64,000 bases of DNA from Bombus terrestris (lineage: Eukaryota; Arthropoda; Insecta; Hymenoptera; Apidae): the NCBI RefSeq assembly GCF_910591885.1, contig NC_063274.1, forward strand, positions 15,584,164 to 15,648,163, in the 5' to 3' direction. Positions within the stretch are counted from its first letter, which is position 1. Each line of letters starts with the position of its first letter. The notes under the pieces are model-generated. The model saw only the letters and a list, made by a program, of their open reading frames with translations, was not told where the DNA came from and searched no databases. Both the position numbers and the translations under genes were made by a program. This document shows, in pieces, positions 47,315-63,000 of the stretch.

Positions 47315-50314
47315 ATACGCTATATCGATATAGTATATAACGTTATACGTTATATCGATATAGTATATAACGTTATACGTTATAACGATATAGTTTATAA
47401 CGTTATACGTTATATTGTTATAGTACATAACGTTATACGTTATATCGATATCGTATATAACGTTTTACGTTATATCGTTATAGTATATAACGTTATACGT
47501 TATAACGATATAGTTTATAACGTTATACGTTATATCGTTATCGTATATAACGTTTTGCGTTATATCGTTATAGTATATAACGTTATACGCTATATCGATA
47601 TAGCATATCACGTTATACGTTATAACGATATTGTTTATAACGTTATACGTTATAACGATATAGTTTATAACGTTATACGTTATATCGTTATCGTATATAA
47701 CGTTATACGTTATATCGCTATCGTATATAACGTTATACGTTATATCGTTATCGTATATAACGTTTTACGTTATATCGTTGTAGTATATAACGTTATACGT
47801 TATATCGTTATCGTATATAACGTTTTACGTTATATCGTTATAGTATATAACGTTATATGTTATATCGATATAGCATATCACGTTATACGTTATATCGTTA
47901 TAGTTTATAACGTTATACGTTATATCGTTATAGTATATAACGTTATACGCTATATCGATATAGTATATAACGTTATACGTTATATCGATATAGTATATAA
48001 CGATATACGTTATAACGATATAGTTTATAACGTTATACGTTATATCGTTATCGTATATAACGTTATACGTTATATCGCTATCGTATATAACGTTATACGT
48101 TATATGGATATAGCATATAACGTTATACGTTATATCGTTATCGTATATAACGTTATACGTTATATCGCTATCGTATATAACGTTATACGTTATATCGTTA
48201 TCGTATATAACGTTATACGTTATATCGTTATAGTATATAACGTTATACGTTATATGGATATAGCATATAACGTTATACGTTATATCGTAATACTACATAA
48301 CGTTATACGTTATATCGATATAGTATATAACGTTTTACGTTATATCGTTATAGTATATAACGTTATACGTTATATCGATATAGCATATCACGTTATACGT
48401 TATATCGTTATAGTTTATAACGTTATACGTTATATCGCTATCGTATATAACGTTATACGTTATATCGTTATCGTATATAACGTTATACGGTATATCGTTA
48501 TAGTATATAACGCTATACGTTATATTGTTATAGTACATAACGTTATACGTTATATCGATATCGTATATAACGTTTTACGTTATATCGTTATAGTATATAA
48601 CGTTATACGTTATATCGATATAGTATATAACGTTATACGTTATAACGATATAGTTTATAACGTTATACGTTATATTGTTATAGTACATAACGTTATACGT
48701 TATATCGATATCGTATATAACGTTTTACGTTATATCGTTATAGTATATAACGTTATACGTTATAACGATATAGTTTATAACGTTATACGTTATATCGTTA
48801 TCGTATATAACGTTTTGCGTTATATCGTTATAGTATATAACGTTATACGCTATATCGATATAGCATATCACGTTATACGTTATAACGATATAGTTTATAA
48901 CGTTATACGTTATAACGATATAGTTTATAACGTTATACGTTATATCGTTATAGTATATAACGTTATACGTTATATCGATATAGTATATCACGTTATACGT
49001 TATATCGTTATAGTTTATAACGTTATACGTTATATCGTAATACTACATAACGTTATACGTTATATCGTAATACTACATAACGTTATACGTTATATCGTTA
49101 TAGTATATAACGTTATACGTTATATGGATATAGCATATAACGTTATACGTTATATCGTAATACTACATAACGTTATACGTTATATCGTAATACTACATAA
49201 CGTTATACGTTATATCGTTATCGTATATAACGTTATACGTTATATCGTTATCGTATATAACGTTTTACGTTATATCGTTATAGTATATAACGTTATACGT
49301 TATATCGATATAGCATATCACGTTATACGTTATATCGTTATAGTTTATAACGTTATACGTTATATCGCTATCGTATATAACGTTATACGTTATATCGTTA
49401 TCGTATATAACGTTATACGGTATATCGTTATAGTATATAACGTTATACGTTATATTGTTATAGTACATAACGTTATACGTTATATCGATATCGTATATAA
49501 CGTTTTACGTTATATCGTTATAGTATATAACGTTATACGTTATAACGATATAGTTTATAACGTTATACGTTATATCGTTATCGTATATAACGTTTTGCGT
49601 TATATCGTTATAGTATATAACGTTATACGCTATATCGATATAGCATATCACGTTATACGTTATAACGATATAGTTTATAACGTTATACGTTATAACGATA
49701 TAGTTTATAACGTTATACGTTATATCGTTATCGTATATAACGTTATACGTTATATCGCTATCGTATATAACGTTATACGTTATATCGTTATAGTATATAA
49801 CGTTATACGCTATATCGATATAGTATATAACGTTATACGTTATATCGATATAGTATATAACGTTATACGTTATAACGATATAGTTTATAACGTTATACGT
49901 TATATTGTTATAGTACATAACGTTATACGTTATATCGATATCGTATATAACGTTTTACGTTATATCGTTATAGTATATAACGTTATACGTTATAACGATA
50001 TAGTTGATAACGTTATACGTTATATCGTTATCGTATATAACGTTTTGCGTTATATCGTTATAGTATATAACGTTATACGCTATATCGATATAGCATATCA
50101 CGTTATACGTTATAACGATATAGTTTATAACGTTATACGTTATAACGATATAGTTTATAACGTTATACGTTATATCGTTATAGTTTATAACGTTATACGT
50201 TATATCGTTATAGTACATAACGTTATACGTTATATCGTAATACTACATAACGTTATACGTTATATCGTTATAGTATATAACGTTATACGTTATATGGATA
50301 TAGCATATAACGTT

Positions 50315-50464
50315 ATACGTTATATCGTAATACTACATAACGTTATACGTTATATCGTAATACTACATAACGTTATACGTTATATCGTAATACTACATAA
50401 CGTTATACGTTATATCGTAATACTACATAACGTTATACGTTATATCGTAATACTACATAACGTT
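50315..50464. repeat. Run of five identical E monomers
   Basis: Five consecutive monomers with TCGTAATACTACATAACGTT. Homologous runs hold three copies at 27333, 41915 and 45635, and two at 61597. It is a local copy-number-variable site. Confidence 0.85.
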
Positions 50465-53400
50465 ATACGTTATATCGTTATCGTATATAACGTTATACGT
50501 TATATCTTTATAGTACATAACGTTATACGTTATAACGATATAGTTTATAACGTTATACGTTATATCGTTATCGTATATAACGTTATACGTTATATCGTTA
50601 TAGTACATAACGTTATACGTTATATCGATATCGTATATAACGTTTTACGTTATATCGTTATAGTATATAACGTTATACGTTATATCGATATAGCATATCA
50701 CGTTATACGTTATATCGTTATAGTATATAACGTTATACGTTATATCGATATAGCATATCACGTTATACGTTATATCGTTATAGTTTATAACGCTATACGT
50801 TATATCGTAATACTACATAACGTTATACGTTATATCGTAATACTACATAACGTTATACGTTATATCGTAATACTACATAACGTTATACGTTATATCGTTA
50901 TAGTATATAACGTTATACGTTATATGAATATAGCATATAACGTTATACGTTATATCGTAATACTACATAACGTTATACGTTATATCGTAATACTACATAA
51001 CGTTATACGTTATATCGTTATCGTATATAACGTTATACGTTATATCGTTATCGTATATAACGTTTTACGTTATATCGTTATAGTATATAACGTTATACGT
51101 TATATCGTTATAGTATATAACGTTATACGTTATAACGATATAGTTTATAACGTTATACGTTATATCGTTATCGTATATAACGTTTTGCGTTATATCGTTA
51201 TAGTATATAACGTTATAGACTATATCGATATAGCATATAACGTTATACGTTATAACGATATAGTTTATAACGTTATACGTTATAACGATATAGTTTATAA
51301 CGTTATACGTTATATCGTTATCGTATATAACGTTATACATTATATCGCTATCGTATATAACGTTATACGTTATATCGTTATAGTATATAACGTTATACGC
51401 TATATCGATATAGTATATAACGTTATACGTTATATCGATATAGTATATAACGTTATACGTTATAACGATATAGTTTATAACGTTATACGTTATATTGTTA
51501 TAGTACATAACGTTATACGTTATATCGATATCGTATATAACGTTTTACGTTATATCGTTATAGTATATAACGTTATACGTTATAACGATATAGTTTATAA
51601 CGTTATACGTTATATCGTTATCGTATATAACGTTTTGCGTTATATCGTTATAGTATATAACGTTATACGCTATATCGATATAGCATATCACGTTATACGT
51701 TATAACGATATTGTTTATAACGTTATACGTTATAACGATATAGTTTATAACGTTATACGTTATATCGTTATCGTATATAACGTTATACGTTATATCGCTA
51801 TCGTATATAACGTTATACGTTATATCGTTATCGTATATAACGTTTTACGTTATATCGTTGTAGTATATAACGTTATACGTTATATCGTTATCGTATATAA
51901 CGTTTTACGTTATATCGTTATAGTATATAACGTTATACGTTATATCGATATAGCATATCACGTTATACGTTATATCGTTATAGTTTATAACGTTATACGT
52001 TATATCGTTATAGTATATAACGTTATACGCTATATCGATATAGTATATAACGTTATACGTTATATCGATATAGTATATAACGATATACGTTATAACGATA
52101 TAGTTTATAACGTTATACGTTATATCGTTATCGTATATAACGTTATACGTTATATCGCTATCGTATATAACGTTATACGTTATATGGATATAGCATATAA
52201 CGTTATACGTTATATCGTTATCGTATATAACGTTATACGTTATATCGCTATCGTATATAACGTTATACGTTATATCGTTATCGTATATAACGTTATACGT
52301 TATATCGTTATAGTATATAACGTTATACGTTATATGGATATAGCATATAACGTTATACGTTATATCGTAATACTACATAACGTTATACGTTATATCGATA
52401 TAGTATATAACGTTTTACGTTATATCGTTATAGTATATAACGTTATACGTTATATCGATATAGCATATCACGTTATACGTTATATCGTTATAGTTTATAA
52501 CGTTATACGTTATATCGCTATCGTATATAACGTTATACGTTATATCGTTATCGTATATAACGTTATACGGTATATCGTTATAGTATATAACGCTATACGT
52601 TATATTGTTATAGTACATAACGTTATACGTTATATCGATATCGTATATAACGTTTTACGTTATATCGTTATAGTATATAACGTTATACGTTATATCGATA
52701 TAGTATATAACGTTATACGTTATAACGATATAGTTTATAACGTTATACGTTATATTGTTATAGTACATAACGTTATACGTTATATCGATATCGTATATAA
52801 CGTTTTACGTTATATCGTTATAGTATATAACGTTATACGTTATAACGATATAGTTTATAACGTTATACGTTATATCGTTATCGTATATAACGTTTTGCGT
52901 TATATCGTTATAGTATATAACGTTATACGCTATATCGATATAGCATATCACGTTATACGTTATAACGATATAGTTTATAACGTTATACGTTATAACGATA
53001 TAGTTTATAACGTTATACGTTATATCGTTATAGTATATAACGTTATACGTTATATCGATATAGTATATCACGTTATACGTTATATCGTTATAGTTTATAA
53101 CGTTATACGTTATATCGTAATACTACATAACGTTATACGTTATATCGTAATACTACATAACGTTATACGTTATATCGTTATAGTATATAACGTTATACGT
53201 TATATGGATATAGCATATAACGTTATACGTTATATCGTAATACTACATAACGTTATACGTTATATCGTAATACTACATAACGTTATACGTTATATCGTTA
53301 TCGTATATAACGTTATACGTTATATCGTTATCGTATATAACGTTTTACGTTATATCGTTATAGTATATAACGTTATACGTTATATCGATATAGCATATCA

Positions 53401-56164
53401 CGTTATACGTTATATCGTTATAGTTTATAACGTTATACGTTATATCGCTATCGTATATAACGTTATACGTTATATCGTTATCGTATATAACGTTATACGG
53501 TATATCGTTATAGTATATAACGTTATACGTTATATTGTTATAGTACATAACGTTATACGTTATATCGATATCGTATATAACGTTTTACGTTATATCGTTA
53601 TAGTATATAACGTTATACGTTATAACGATATAGTTTATAACGTTATACTTTATATCGTTATCGTATATAACGTTTTGCGTTATATCGTTATAGTATATAA
53701 CGTTATACGCTATATCGATATAGCATATCACGTTATACGTTATAACGATATAGTTTATAACGTTATACGTTATAACGATATAGTTTATAACGTTATACGT
53801 TATATCGTTATCGTATATAACGTTATACGTTATATCGCTATCGTATATAACGTTATACGTTATATCGTTATAGTATATAACGTTATACGCTATATCGATA
53901 TAGTATATAACGTTATACGTTATATCGATATAGTATATAACGTTATACGTTATAACGATATAGTTTATAACGTTATACGTTATATTGTTATAGTACATAA
54001 CGTTATACGTTATATCGATATCGTATATAACGTTTTACGTTATATCGTTATAGTATATAACGTTATACGTTATAACGATATAGTTGATAACGTTATACGT
54101 TATATCGTTATCGTATATAACGTTTTGCGTTATATCGTTATAGTATATAACGTTATACGCTATATCGATATAGCATATCACGTTATACGTTATAACGATA
54201 TAGTTTATAACGTTATACGTTATAACGATATAGTTTATAACGTTATACGTTATATCGTTATAGTATATAACGTTATACGTTATATCGATATAGTATATCA
54301 CGTTATACGTTATATCGTTATAGTTTATAACGTTATACGTTATATCGTAATACTACATAACGTTATACGTTATATCGTAATACTACATAACGTTATACGT
54401 TATATCGTTATAGTATATAACGTTATACGTTATATCGCTATCGTATATAACGTTATACGTTATATCGTTATCGTATATAACGTTATACGCTATATCGATA
54501 TAGCATATCACGTTATACGTTATAACGATATAGTTTATAACGTTATACGTTATAACGATATAGTTTATAACGTTATACGTTATATTGTTATCGTATATAA
54601 CGTTATACGTTATATCGCTATCGTATATAACGTTATACGTTATATCGTTATAGTATATAACGTTATACGTTATAACGATATAGTTTATAACGTTATACGT
54701 TATATCGTTATAGTATATAACGTTATACGTTATATCGATATAGTATATCACGTTATACGTTATATCGTTATAGTTTTTAACGTTATACGTTATATCGTAA
54801 TACTACATAACGTTATACGTTATATCGTAATACTACATAACGTTATACGTTATAACGATATAGTATATAACGTTTTACGTTATATCGTTATAGTATATAA
54901 CGTTATACGTTATATCGTTACAGTATATAACGTTGTACGTTATATCGTTATAGCATATAACGTTATACGTTATATCGATATAGTATATAACGTTTTACGT
55001 TATATCGTTATAGTATATAACGTTATACGTTATATCGATATAGCATATCACGTTTTACGTTATATCGTTATAGTATATAACGTTATACGTTATAACGATA
55101 TAGTTTATAACGTTATACGTTATATCGTTATCGTATATAACGTTTTGCGTTATATCGTTATAGTATATAACGTTATACGTTATATCGATATCGTATATAA
55201 CGTTTTACGTTATATCGTTATAGTATATAACGTTATACGTTATATCGTTATAGTTTTTAACGTTATACGTTATATCGTAATACTACATAACGTTATACGT
55301 TATATCGTAATACTACATAACGTTATACGTTATAACGATATAGTATATAACGTTTTACGTTATATCGTTATAGTATATAACGTTATACGTTATATCGATA
55401 TACCATATCACGTTTTACGTTATATCGTTATAGTATATAACGTTATACGTTATAACGATATAGTTTATAACGTTATACGTTATATCGTTATCGTATATAA
55501 CGTTTTGAGTTATATCGTTATAGTATATAACGTTATACGTTATATCGATATCGTATATAACGTTTTACGTTATATCGTTATAGCATATAACGTTATACGT
55601 TATATCGATATAGTATATAACGTTTTACGTTATATCGTTATAGTATATAACGTTATACGTTATATCGATATAGCATATCACGTTTTACGTTATATCGTTA
55701 TAGTATATAACGTTATACGTTATATCGTTATCGTATATAACGTTATACGTTATATCGTTATAGTACATAACGTTATACGTTATAACGATATAGTATATAA
55801 CGTTTTACGTTATATCGTTATAGTATATAACGTTATACGTTATATCGTTACAGTATATAACGTTATACGTTATATCGTTATAGCATATAACGTTATACGT
55901 TATATCGATATAGTATATAACGTTTTACGTTATATCGTTATAGTATATAACGTTATACGTTATATGGATATAGCATATAACGTTATACGTTATATCGTAA
56001 TACTACATAACGTTATACGTTATATCGTTATAGTATATAACGTTATACGTTATAACGATATAGTTTATAACGTTATACGCTATATCGATATAGTATATAA
56101 CGTTTTACGTTATATCGATATAGTATATGACGTTATACGTTATAACGATATAGTTTATAACGTT

Positions 56165-56195
56165 ATAGGGTTAAATCGATATAGTATATAACGTT
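56165..56195 (+). repeat. 31-bp boundary monomer (fifth)
   Basis: Same 31-bp sequence, 15811 bp after the fourth. Confidence 0.95.
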
Positions 56196-58256
56196 ATACG
56201 TTAAATCGATATAGTATATAACGTTATACGTTATATCGATATAGTATATAACGTTATACGTTATATCGTAATACTACATAACGTTATACGTTATATCGTA
56301 ATACTACATAACGTTATACGTTATATCGATATAGTATATAACGTTTTACGCTATATCGTTATAGTACATAACGTTATACGTTATATCGTTATCGTATATA
56401 ACGTTATACGCTATATCGTTATAGTATATAACGTTATACGTTATATCGTTACAGTATATAACGTTATACGTTATATCGCTATAGTACATAACGTTATACG
56501 TTATATCGCTATCGTATATAACGTTATACGTTATATCATTATCGCATATAACGTTATGCGTTATATCGTTATCGTATCTAACGTTATACGTTATATCGTA
56601 ATACTACATAACGTTATACGTTATATCCTAATACTACATAACGTTATACGTTATATCGATATAGTATATAACGTTTTACGATATATCGATATAGTATATA
56701 ACGTTATACGTTATATCGTAATACTACATAACGTTATACGTTATATCGTTATAGTATATAACGTTATACGTTATATGGATATAGCATATAACGTTATACG
56801 TTATATCGTTATAGTATATAACGTTATACGTTATATCGATATAGCATATCACGTTATACGTTATATCGTTATAGTTTATAACGCTATACGTTATATCGTA
56901 ATACTACATAACGTTATACGTTATATCGTAATACTACATAACGTTATACGTTATATCGTTATAGTATATAACGTTATACGTTATATGGATATAGCATATA
57001 ACGTTATACGTTATATCGTAATACTACATAACGTTATACGTTATATCGTAATACTACATAACGTTATACGTTATATCGTAATACTACATAACGTTATACG
57101 TTATATCGTTATCGTATATAACGTTATACGTTATATCGTTATCGTATATAACGTTTTACGTTATATCGTTATAGTATATATCGTTATACGTTATATCGAT
57201 ATAGCATATCACGTTATACGTTATATCGTTATAGTTTATAACGTTATACGTTATATCGCTATCGTATATAACGTTATACGTTATATCGTTATCGTATATA
57301 ACGTTATACGGTATATCGTTATAGTATATAACGCTATACGTTATATTGTTATAGTACATAACGTTATACGTTATATCGATATCGTATATAACGTTTTACG
57401 TTATATCGTTATAGTATATAACGTTATACGTTATAACGATATAGTTTATAACGTTATACGTTATATCGTTATCGTATATAACGTTTTGCGTTATATCGTT
57501 ATAGTATATAACGTTATACGCTATATCGATATAGCATATCACGTTATACGTTATAACGATATAGTTTATAACGTTATACGTTATAACGATATAGTTTATA
57601 ACGTTATACGTTATATCGTTATCGTATATAACGTTATACGTTATATCGCTATCGTATATAACGTTATACGTTATATCGTTATAGTATATAACGTTATACG
57701 CTATATCGATATAGTATATAACGTTATACGTTATATCGATATAGTATATAACGTTATACGTTATAACGATATAGTTTATAACGTTATACGTTATATTGTT
57801 ATAGTACATAACGTTATACGTTATATCGATATCGTATATAACGTTTTACGTTATATCGTTATAGTATATAACGTTATACGTTATAACGATATAGTTGATA
57901 ACGTTATACGTTATATCGTTATCGTATATAACGTTTTGCGTTATATCGTTATAGTATATAACGTTATACGCTATATCGATATAGCATATCACGTTATACG
58001 TTATAACGATATAGTTTATAACGTTATACGTTATAACGATATAGTTTATAACGTTATACGTTATATCGTTATAGTATATAACGTTATACGTTATATCGAT
58101 ATAGTATATCACGTTATACGTTATATCGTTATAGTTTATAACGTTATACGTTATATCGTAATACTACATAACGTTATACGTTATATCGTAATACTACATA
58201 ACGTTATACGTTATATCGCTATCGTATATAACGTTATACGTTATATCGTTATCGTA

Positions 58257-58298
58257 TATAACGTTATACGCTATATCGATATAACGTATAACGTTATA
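58257..58298. repeat. Near-perfect 42-bp palindrome (one mismatched pair)
   Basis: The monomer at 58266 has ACG at positions 19-21, where the two perfect examples have GCG. Position 19 (A) no longer pairs with position 6 (C), and all other arm positions pair. The simplest reading is a later G to A change in a perfect palindrome. Confidence 0.88.
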
Positions 58299-60035
58299 CG
58301 TTATAACGATATAGTTTATAACGTTATACGTTATAACGATATAGTTTATAACGTTATACGTTATATCGTTATCGTATATAACGTTATACGTTATATCGCT
58401 ATCGTATATAACGTTATACGTTATATCGTTATAGTATATAACGTTATACGTTATAACGATATAGTTTATAACGTTATACGTTATATCGTTATAGTATATA
58501 ACGTTATACGTTATATCGATATAGTATATCACGTTATACGTTATATCGTTATAGTTTTTAACGTTATACGTTATATCGTAATACTACATAACGTTATACG
58601 TTATATCGTAATACTACATAACGTTATACGTTATAACGATATAGTATATAACGTTTTACGTTATATCGTTATAGTATATAACGTTATACGTTATATCGTT
58701 ACAGTATATAACGTTGTACGTTATATCGTTATAGCATATAACGTTATACGTTATATCGATATAGTATATAACGTTTTACGTTATATCGTTATAGTATATA
58801 ACGTTATACGTTATATCGATATAGCATATCACGTTTTACGTTATATCGTTATAGTATATAACGTTATACGTTATAACGATATAGTTTATAACGTTATACG
58901 TTATATCGTTATCGTATATAACGTTTTGCGTTATATCGTTATGGTATATAACGTTATACGTTATATCGATATCGTATATAACGTTTTACGTTATATCGTT
59001 ATAGTATATAACGTTATACGTTATATCGATATAGCATATCACGTTATACGTTATATCGTTACAGTATATAACGTTATACGTTATATCGATATAGTATATC
59101 ACGTTATACGTTATATCGTTATAGTTTATAACGTTATACGTTATATCGTAATACTACATAACGTTATACGTTATATCGTTATAGTATATAACGTTATACG
59201 TTATATCGATATAGTATATAACGTTTTACGTTATATCGTTATAGTATATAACGTTATACGTTATATCGATATACCATATCACGTTTTACGTTATATCGTT
59301 ATAGTATATAACGTTATACGTTATAACGATATAGTTTATAACGTTATACTTTATATCGTTATCGTATATAACGTTTTGCGTTATATCGTTATAGTATATA
59401 ACGTTATACGTTATATCGATATCGTATATAACGTTTTACGTTATATCGTTATAGCATATAACCTTATACGTTATATCGATATAGTATATAACGTTTTACG
59501 TTATATCGTTATAGTATATAACGTTATACGTTATATCGATATAGCATATCACGTTTTACGTTATATCGTTATAGTATATAACGTTATACGTTATATCGTT
59601 ATCGTATATAACGTTATACGTTATATCGTTATAGTACATAACGTTATACGTTATAACGATATAGTATATAACGTTTTACGTTATATCGTTATAGTATATA
59701 ACGTTATACGTTATATCGTTACAGTATATAACGTTATACGTTATATCGTTATAGCATATAACGTTATACGTTATATCGATATAGTATATAACGTTTTACG
59801 TTATATCGTTATAGTATATAACGTTATACGTTATATGGATATAGCATATAACGTTATACGTTATATCGTAATACTACATAACGTTATACGTTATATCGTT
59901 ATAGTATATAACGTTATACGTTATAACGATATAGTTTATAACGTTATATGCTATATCGATATAGTATATAACGTTTTACGTTATATCGATATAGTATATG
60001 ACGTTATACGTTATAACGATATAGTTTATAACGTT

Positions 60036-60066
60036 ATAGGGTTAAATCGATATAGTATATAACGTT
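60036..60066 (+). repeat. 31-bp boundary monomer (sixth)
   Basis: Same 31-bp sequence, 3871 bp after the fifth. Confidence 0.95.
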
Positions 60067-63000
60067 ATACGTTAAATCGATATAGTATATAACGTTATAC
60101 GTTATATCGATATAGTATATAACGTTATACGTTATATCGTAATACTACATAACGTTATACGTTATATCGTAATACTACATAACGTTATACGTTATATCGA
60201 TATAGTATATAACGTTTTACGCTATATCGTTATAGTACATAACGTTATACGTTATATCGTTATCGTATATAACGTTATACGCTATATCGTTATAGTATAT
60301 AACGTTATACGTTATATCGTTACAGTATATAACGTTATACGTTATATCGCTATAGTACATAACGTTATACGTTATATCGCTATCGTATATAACGTTATAC
60401 GTTATATCATTATCGCATATAACGTTATGCGTTATATCGTTATCGTATCTAACGTTATACGTTATATCGTAATACTACATAACGTTATACGTTATATCCT
60501 AATACTACATAACGTTATACGTTATATCGATATAGTATATAACGTTTTACGTTATATCGATATAGTATATAACGTTATACGTTATAACGATGTAGTATAT
60601 AACGTTATACGTTATATCGTTATCGTATATAACGTTATACGTTATATCGTTATAGTACATAATGTTATACGTTATATCGATATAGTATATAACGTTTTAC
60701 GTTATATCGTTATAGTATATAACTTTATACGTTATATGGATATAGCATATAACGTTATACGTTATATCGTTATCGTATATAACGTTATACGTTATATCGT
60801 TATAGTATATAACGTTATACGTTATATGGATATAGCATATAACGTTATACGTTATATCGTTATCGTATATAACGTTATCCGTTATATCGTTATCGTATAT
60901 AACGTTATGCGTTATATCGATATAGTATATAACGTTATACGTTATATCGTTATAGTATATAACGTTTTACGTTATATCGTTATAGTATATAACGGTATAC
61001 GTTATAAGGATATAGCATATAGCGTTATACGTTATATCGTAATACTACATAACGTTATACGTTATATCGTAATACTACATAACGTTATACGTTATATCGT
61101 TATAGTATATAACGTTATACGTTATATGGATATAGCATATAACGTTATACGTTATATCGTAATACTACATAACGTTATACGTTATATCGTAATACTACAT
61201 AACGTTATACGTTATATCGTTATCGTATATAACGTTATACGTTATATCTTTATAGTACATAACGTTATACGTTATAACGATATAGTTTATAACGTTATAC
61301 GTTATATCGTTATCGTATATAACGTTATACGTTATATCGTTATAGTACATAACGTTATACGTTATATCGATATCGTATATAACGTTTTACGTTATATCGT
61401 TATAGTATATAACGTTATACGTTATATCGATATAGCATATCACGTTATACGTTATATCGTTATAGTTTATAACGTTATACGTTATATCGTTATAGTACAT
61501 AACGTTATACGTTATATCGTAATACTACATAACGTTATACGTTATATCGTTATAGTATATAACGTTATACGTTATATGGATATAGCATATAACGTTATAC
61601 GTTATATCGTAATACTACATAACGTTATACGTTATATCGTAATACTACATAACGTTATACGTTATATCGTTATCGTATATAACGTTATACGTTATATCTT
61701 TATAGTACATAACGTTATACGTTATAACGATATAGTTTATAACGTTATACGTTATATCGTTATCGTATATAACGTTATACGTTATATCGTTATAGTACAT
61801 AACGTTATACGTTATATCGATATCGTATATAACGTTTTACGTTATATCGTTATAGTATATAACGTTATACGTTATATCGATATAGCATATCACGTTATAC
61901 GTTATATCGTTATAGTATATAACGTTATACGTTATATCGATATAGCATATCACGTTATACGTTATATCGTTATAGTTTATAACGCTATACGTTATATCGT
62001 AATACTACATAACGTTATACGTTATATCGTAATACTACATAACGTTATACGTTATATCGTAATACTACATAACGTTATACGTTATATCGTTATAGTATAT
62101 AACGTTATACGTTATATGAATATAGCATATAACGTTATACGTTATATCGTAATACTACATAACGTTATACGTTATATCGTAATACTACATAACGTTATAC
62201 GTTATATCGTTATCGTATATAACGTTATACGTTATATCGTTATCGTATATAACGTTTTACGTTATATCGTTATAGTATATAACGTTATACGTTATATCGT
62301 TATAGTATATAACGTTATACGTTATAACGATATAGTTTATAACGTTATACGTTATATCGTTATCGTATATAACGTTTTGCGTTATATCGTTATAGTATAT
62401 AACGTTATACACTATATCGATATAGCATATCACGTTATACGTTATAACGATATAGTTTATAACGTTATACGTTATAACGATATAGTTTATAACGTTATAC
62501 GTTATATCGTTATCGTATATAACGTTATACATTATATCGCTATCGTATATAACGTTATACGTTATATCGTTATAGTATATAACGTTATACGCTATATCGA
62601 TATAGTATATAACGTTATACGTTATATCGATATAGTATATAACGTTATACGTTATAACGATATAGTTTATAACGTTATACGTTATATTGTTATAGTACAT
62701 AACGTTATACGTTATATCGATATCGTATATAACGTTTTACGTTATATCGTTATAGTATATAACGTTATACGTTATAACGATATAGTTTATAACGTTATAC
62801 GTTATATCGTTATCGTATATAACGTTTTGCGTTATATCGTTATAGTATATAACGTTATACGCTATATCGATATAGCATATCACGTTATACGTTATAACGA
62901 TATGGTTTATAACGTTATACGTTATAACGATATAGTTTATAACGTTATACGTTATATCGTTATCGTATATAACGTTATACGTTATATCGCTATCGTATAT

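Larger units (their letters stand above)
41585..54244. repeat. Three tandem copies of a multi-kilobase block in unit 6
   Basis: Copy one is 41585-45304 (3720 bp). Copy two is 45305-49684 (4380 bp, the same block plus a 660-bp internal duplication). Copy three starts near 50165 and follows copy two to about 54244. Shared rare markers include TATGAATATAGC, the ATAGACTATA prefix, the ATACATTATA prefix, ATATTGTTTATAACG (near 43250, 47630, 51710) and ATAACGATATACG (near 43620, 48000, 52080). Boundaries are by eye and may be off by one or more monomers because neighbours are similar. Confidence 0.8.
40354..56164. repeat. Higher-order unit 6, 15811 bp, type I, internally triplicated
   Basis: It is 527 monomers plus one base, the longest unit in the window. 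It begins as type I (TCATTATCGC at 40715, then ATGCGTTATA). Its excess length comes from three tandem copies of a block marked by TATGAATATAGC, an ATAGACTATA prefix and an ATACATTATA prefix. These markers occur near 42465-42875, 46185-46595, 46845-47255 and 50925-51335. It holds the longest stop-free stretch of the window. Confidence 0.82.
56165..60035. repeat. Higher-order unit 7, 3871 bp, type I, internally deleted
   Basis: It is 129 monomers plus one base, the shortest of the units that carry the 31-bp boundary. It starts as type I (TCATTATCGC at 56526). After an L-C monomer with a private GAT (TTACGATATA, 56676) it jumps at 56706 to E, A, F, A, H. This removes the long D/B/F section that follows this point in units 4, 6 and 8. 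The remainder follows the common 3' section, including modules at 57336 and 57786. Confidence 0.82.

Noticed and set aside
811..60062. Seven very long plus-strand open frames (1168 to 5148 codons) as giant repeat proteins
   Set aside because: The translation is only the satellite monomer read in its one stop-free frame. Starts are chance ATGCGT or ATGGAT variants, ends are unit boundaries, and most variants change amino acids. There are no domains, signal peptides, splice patterns or flanking regulatory sequence.
18841..60066. Interstitial telomere repeats, because of TAGGGTTA at the boundaries
   Set aside because: The motif occurs once per unit, is not tandem, and is explained by a small change in a satellite monomer.
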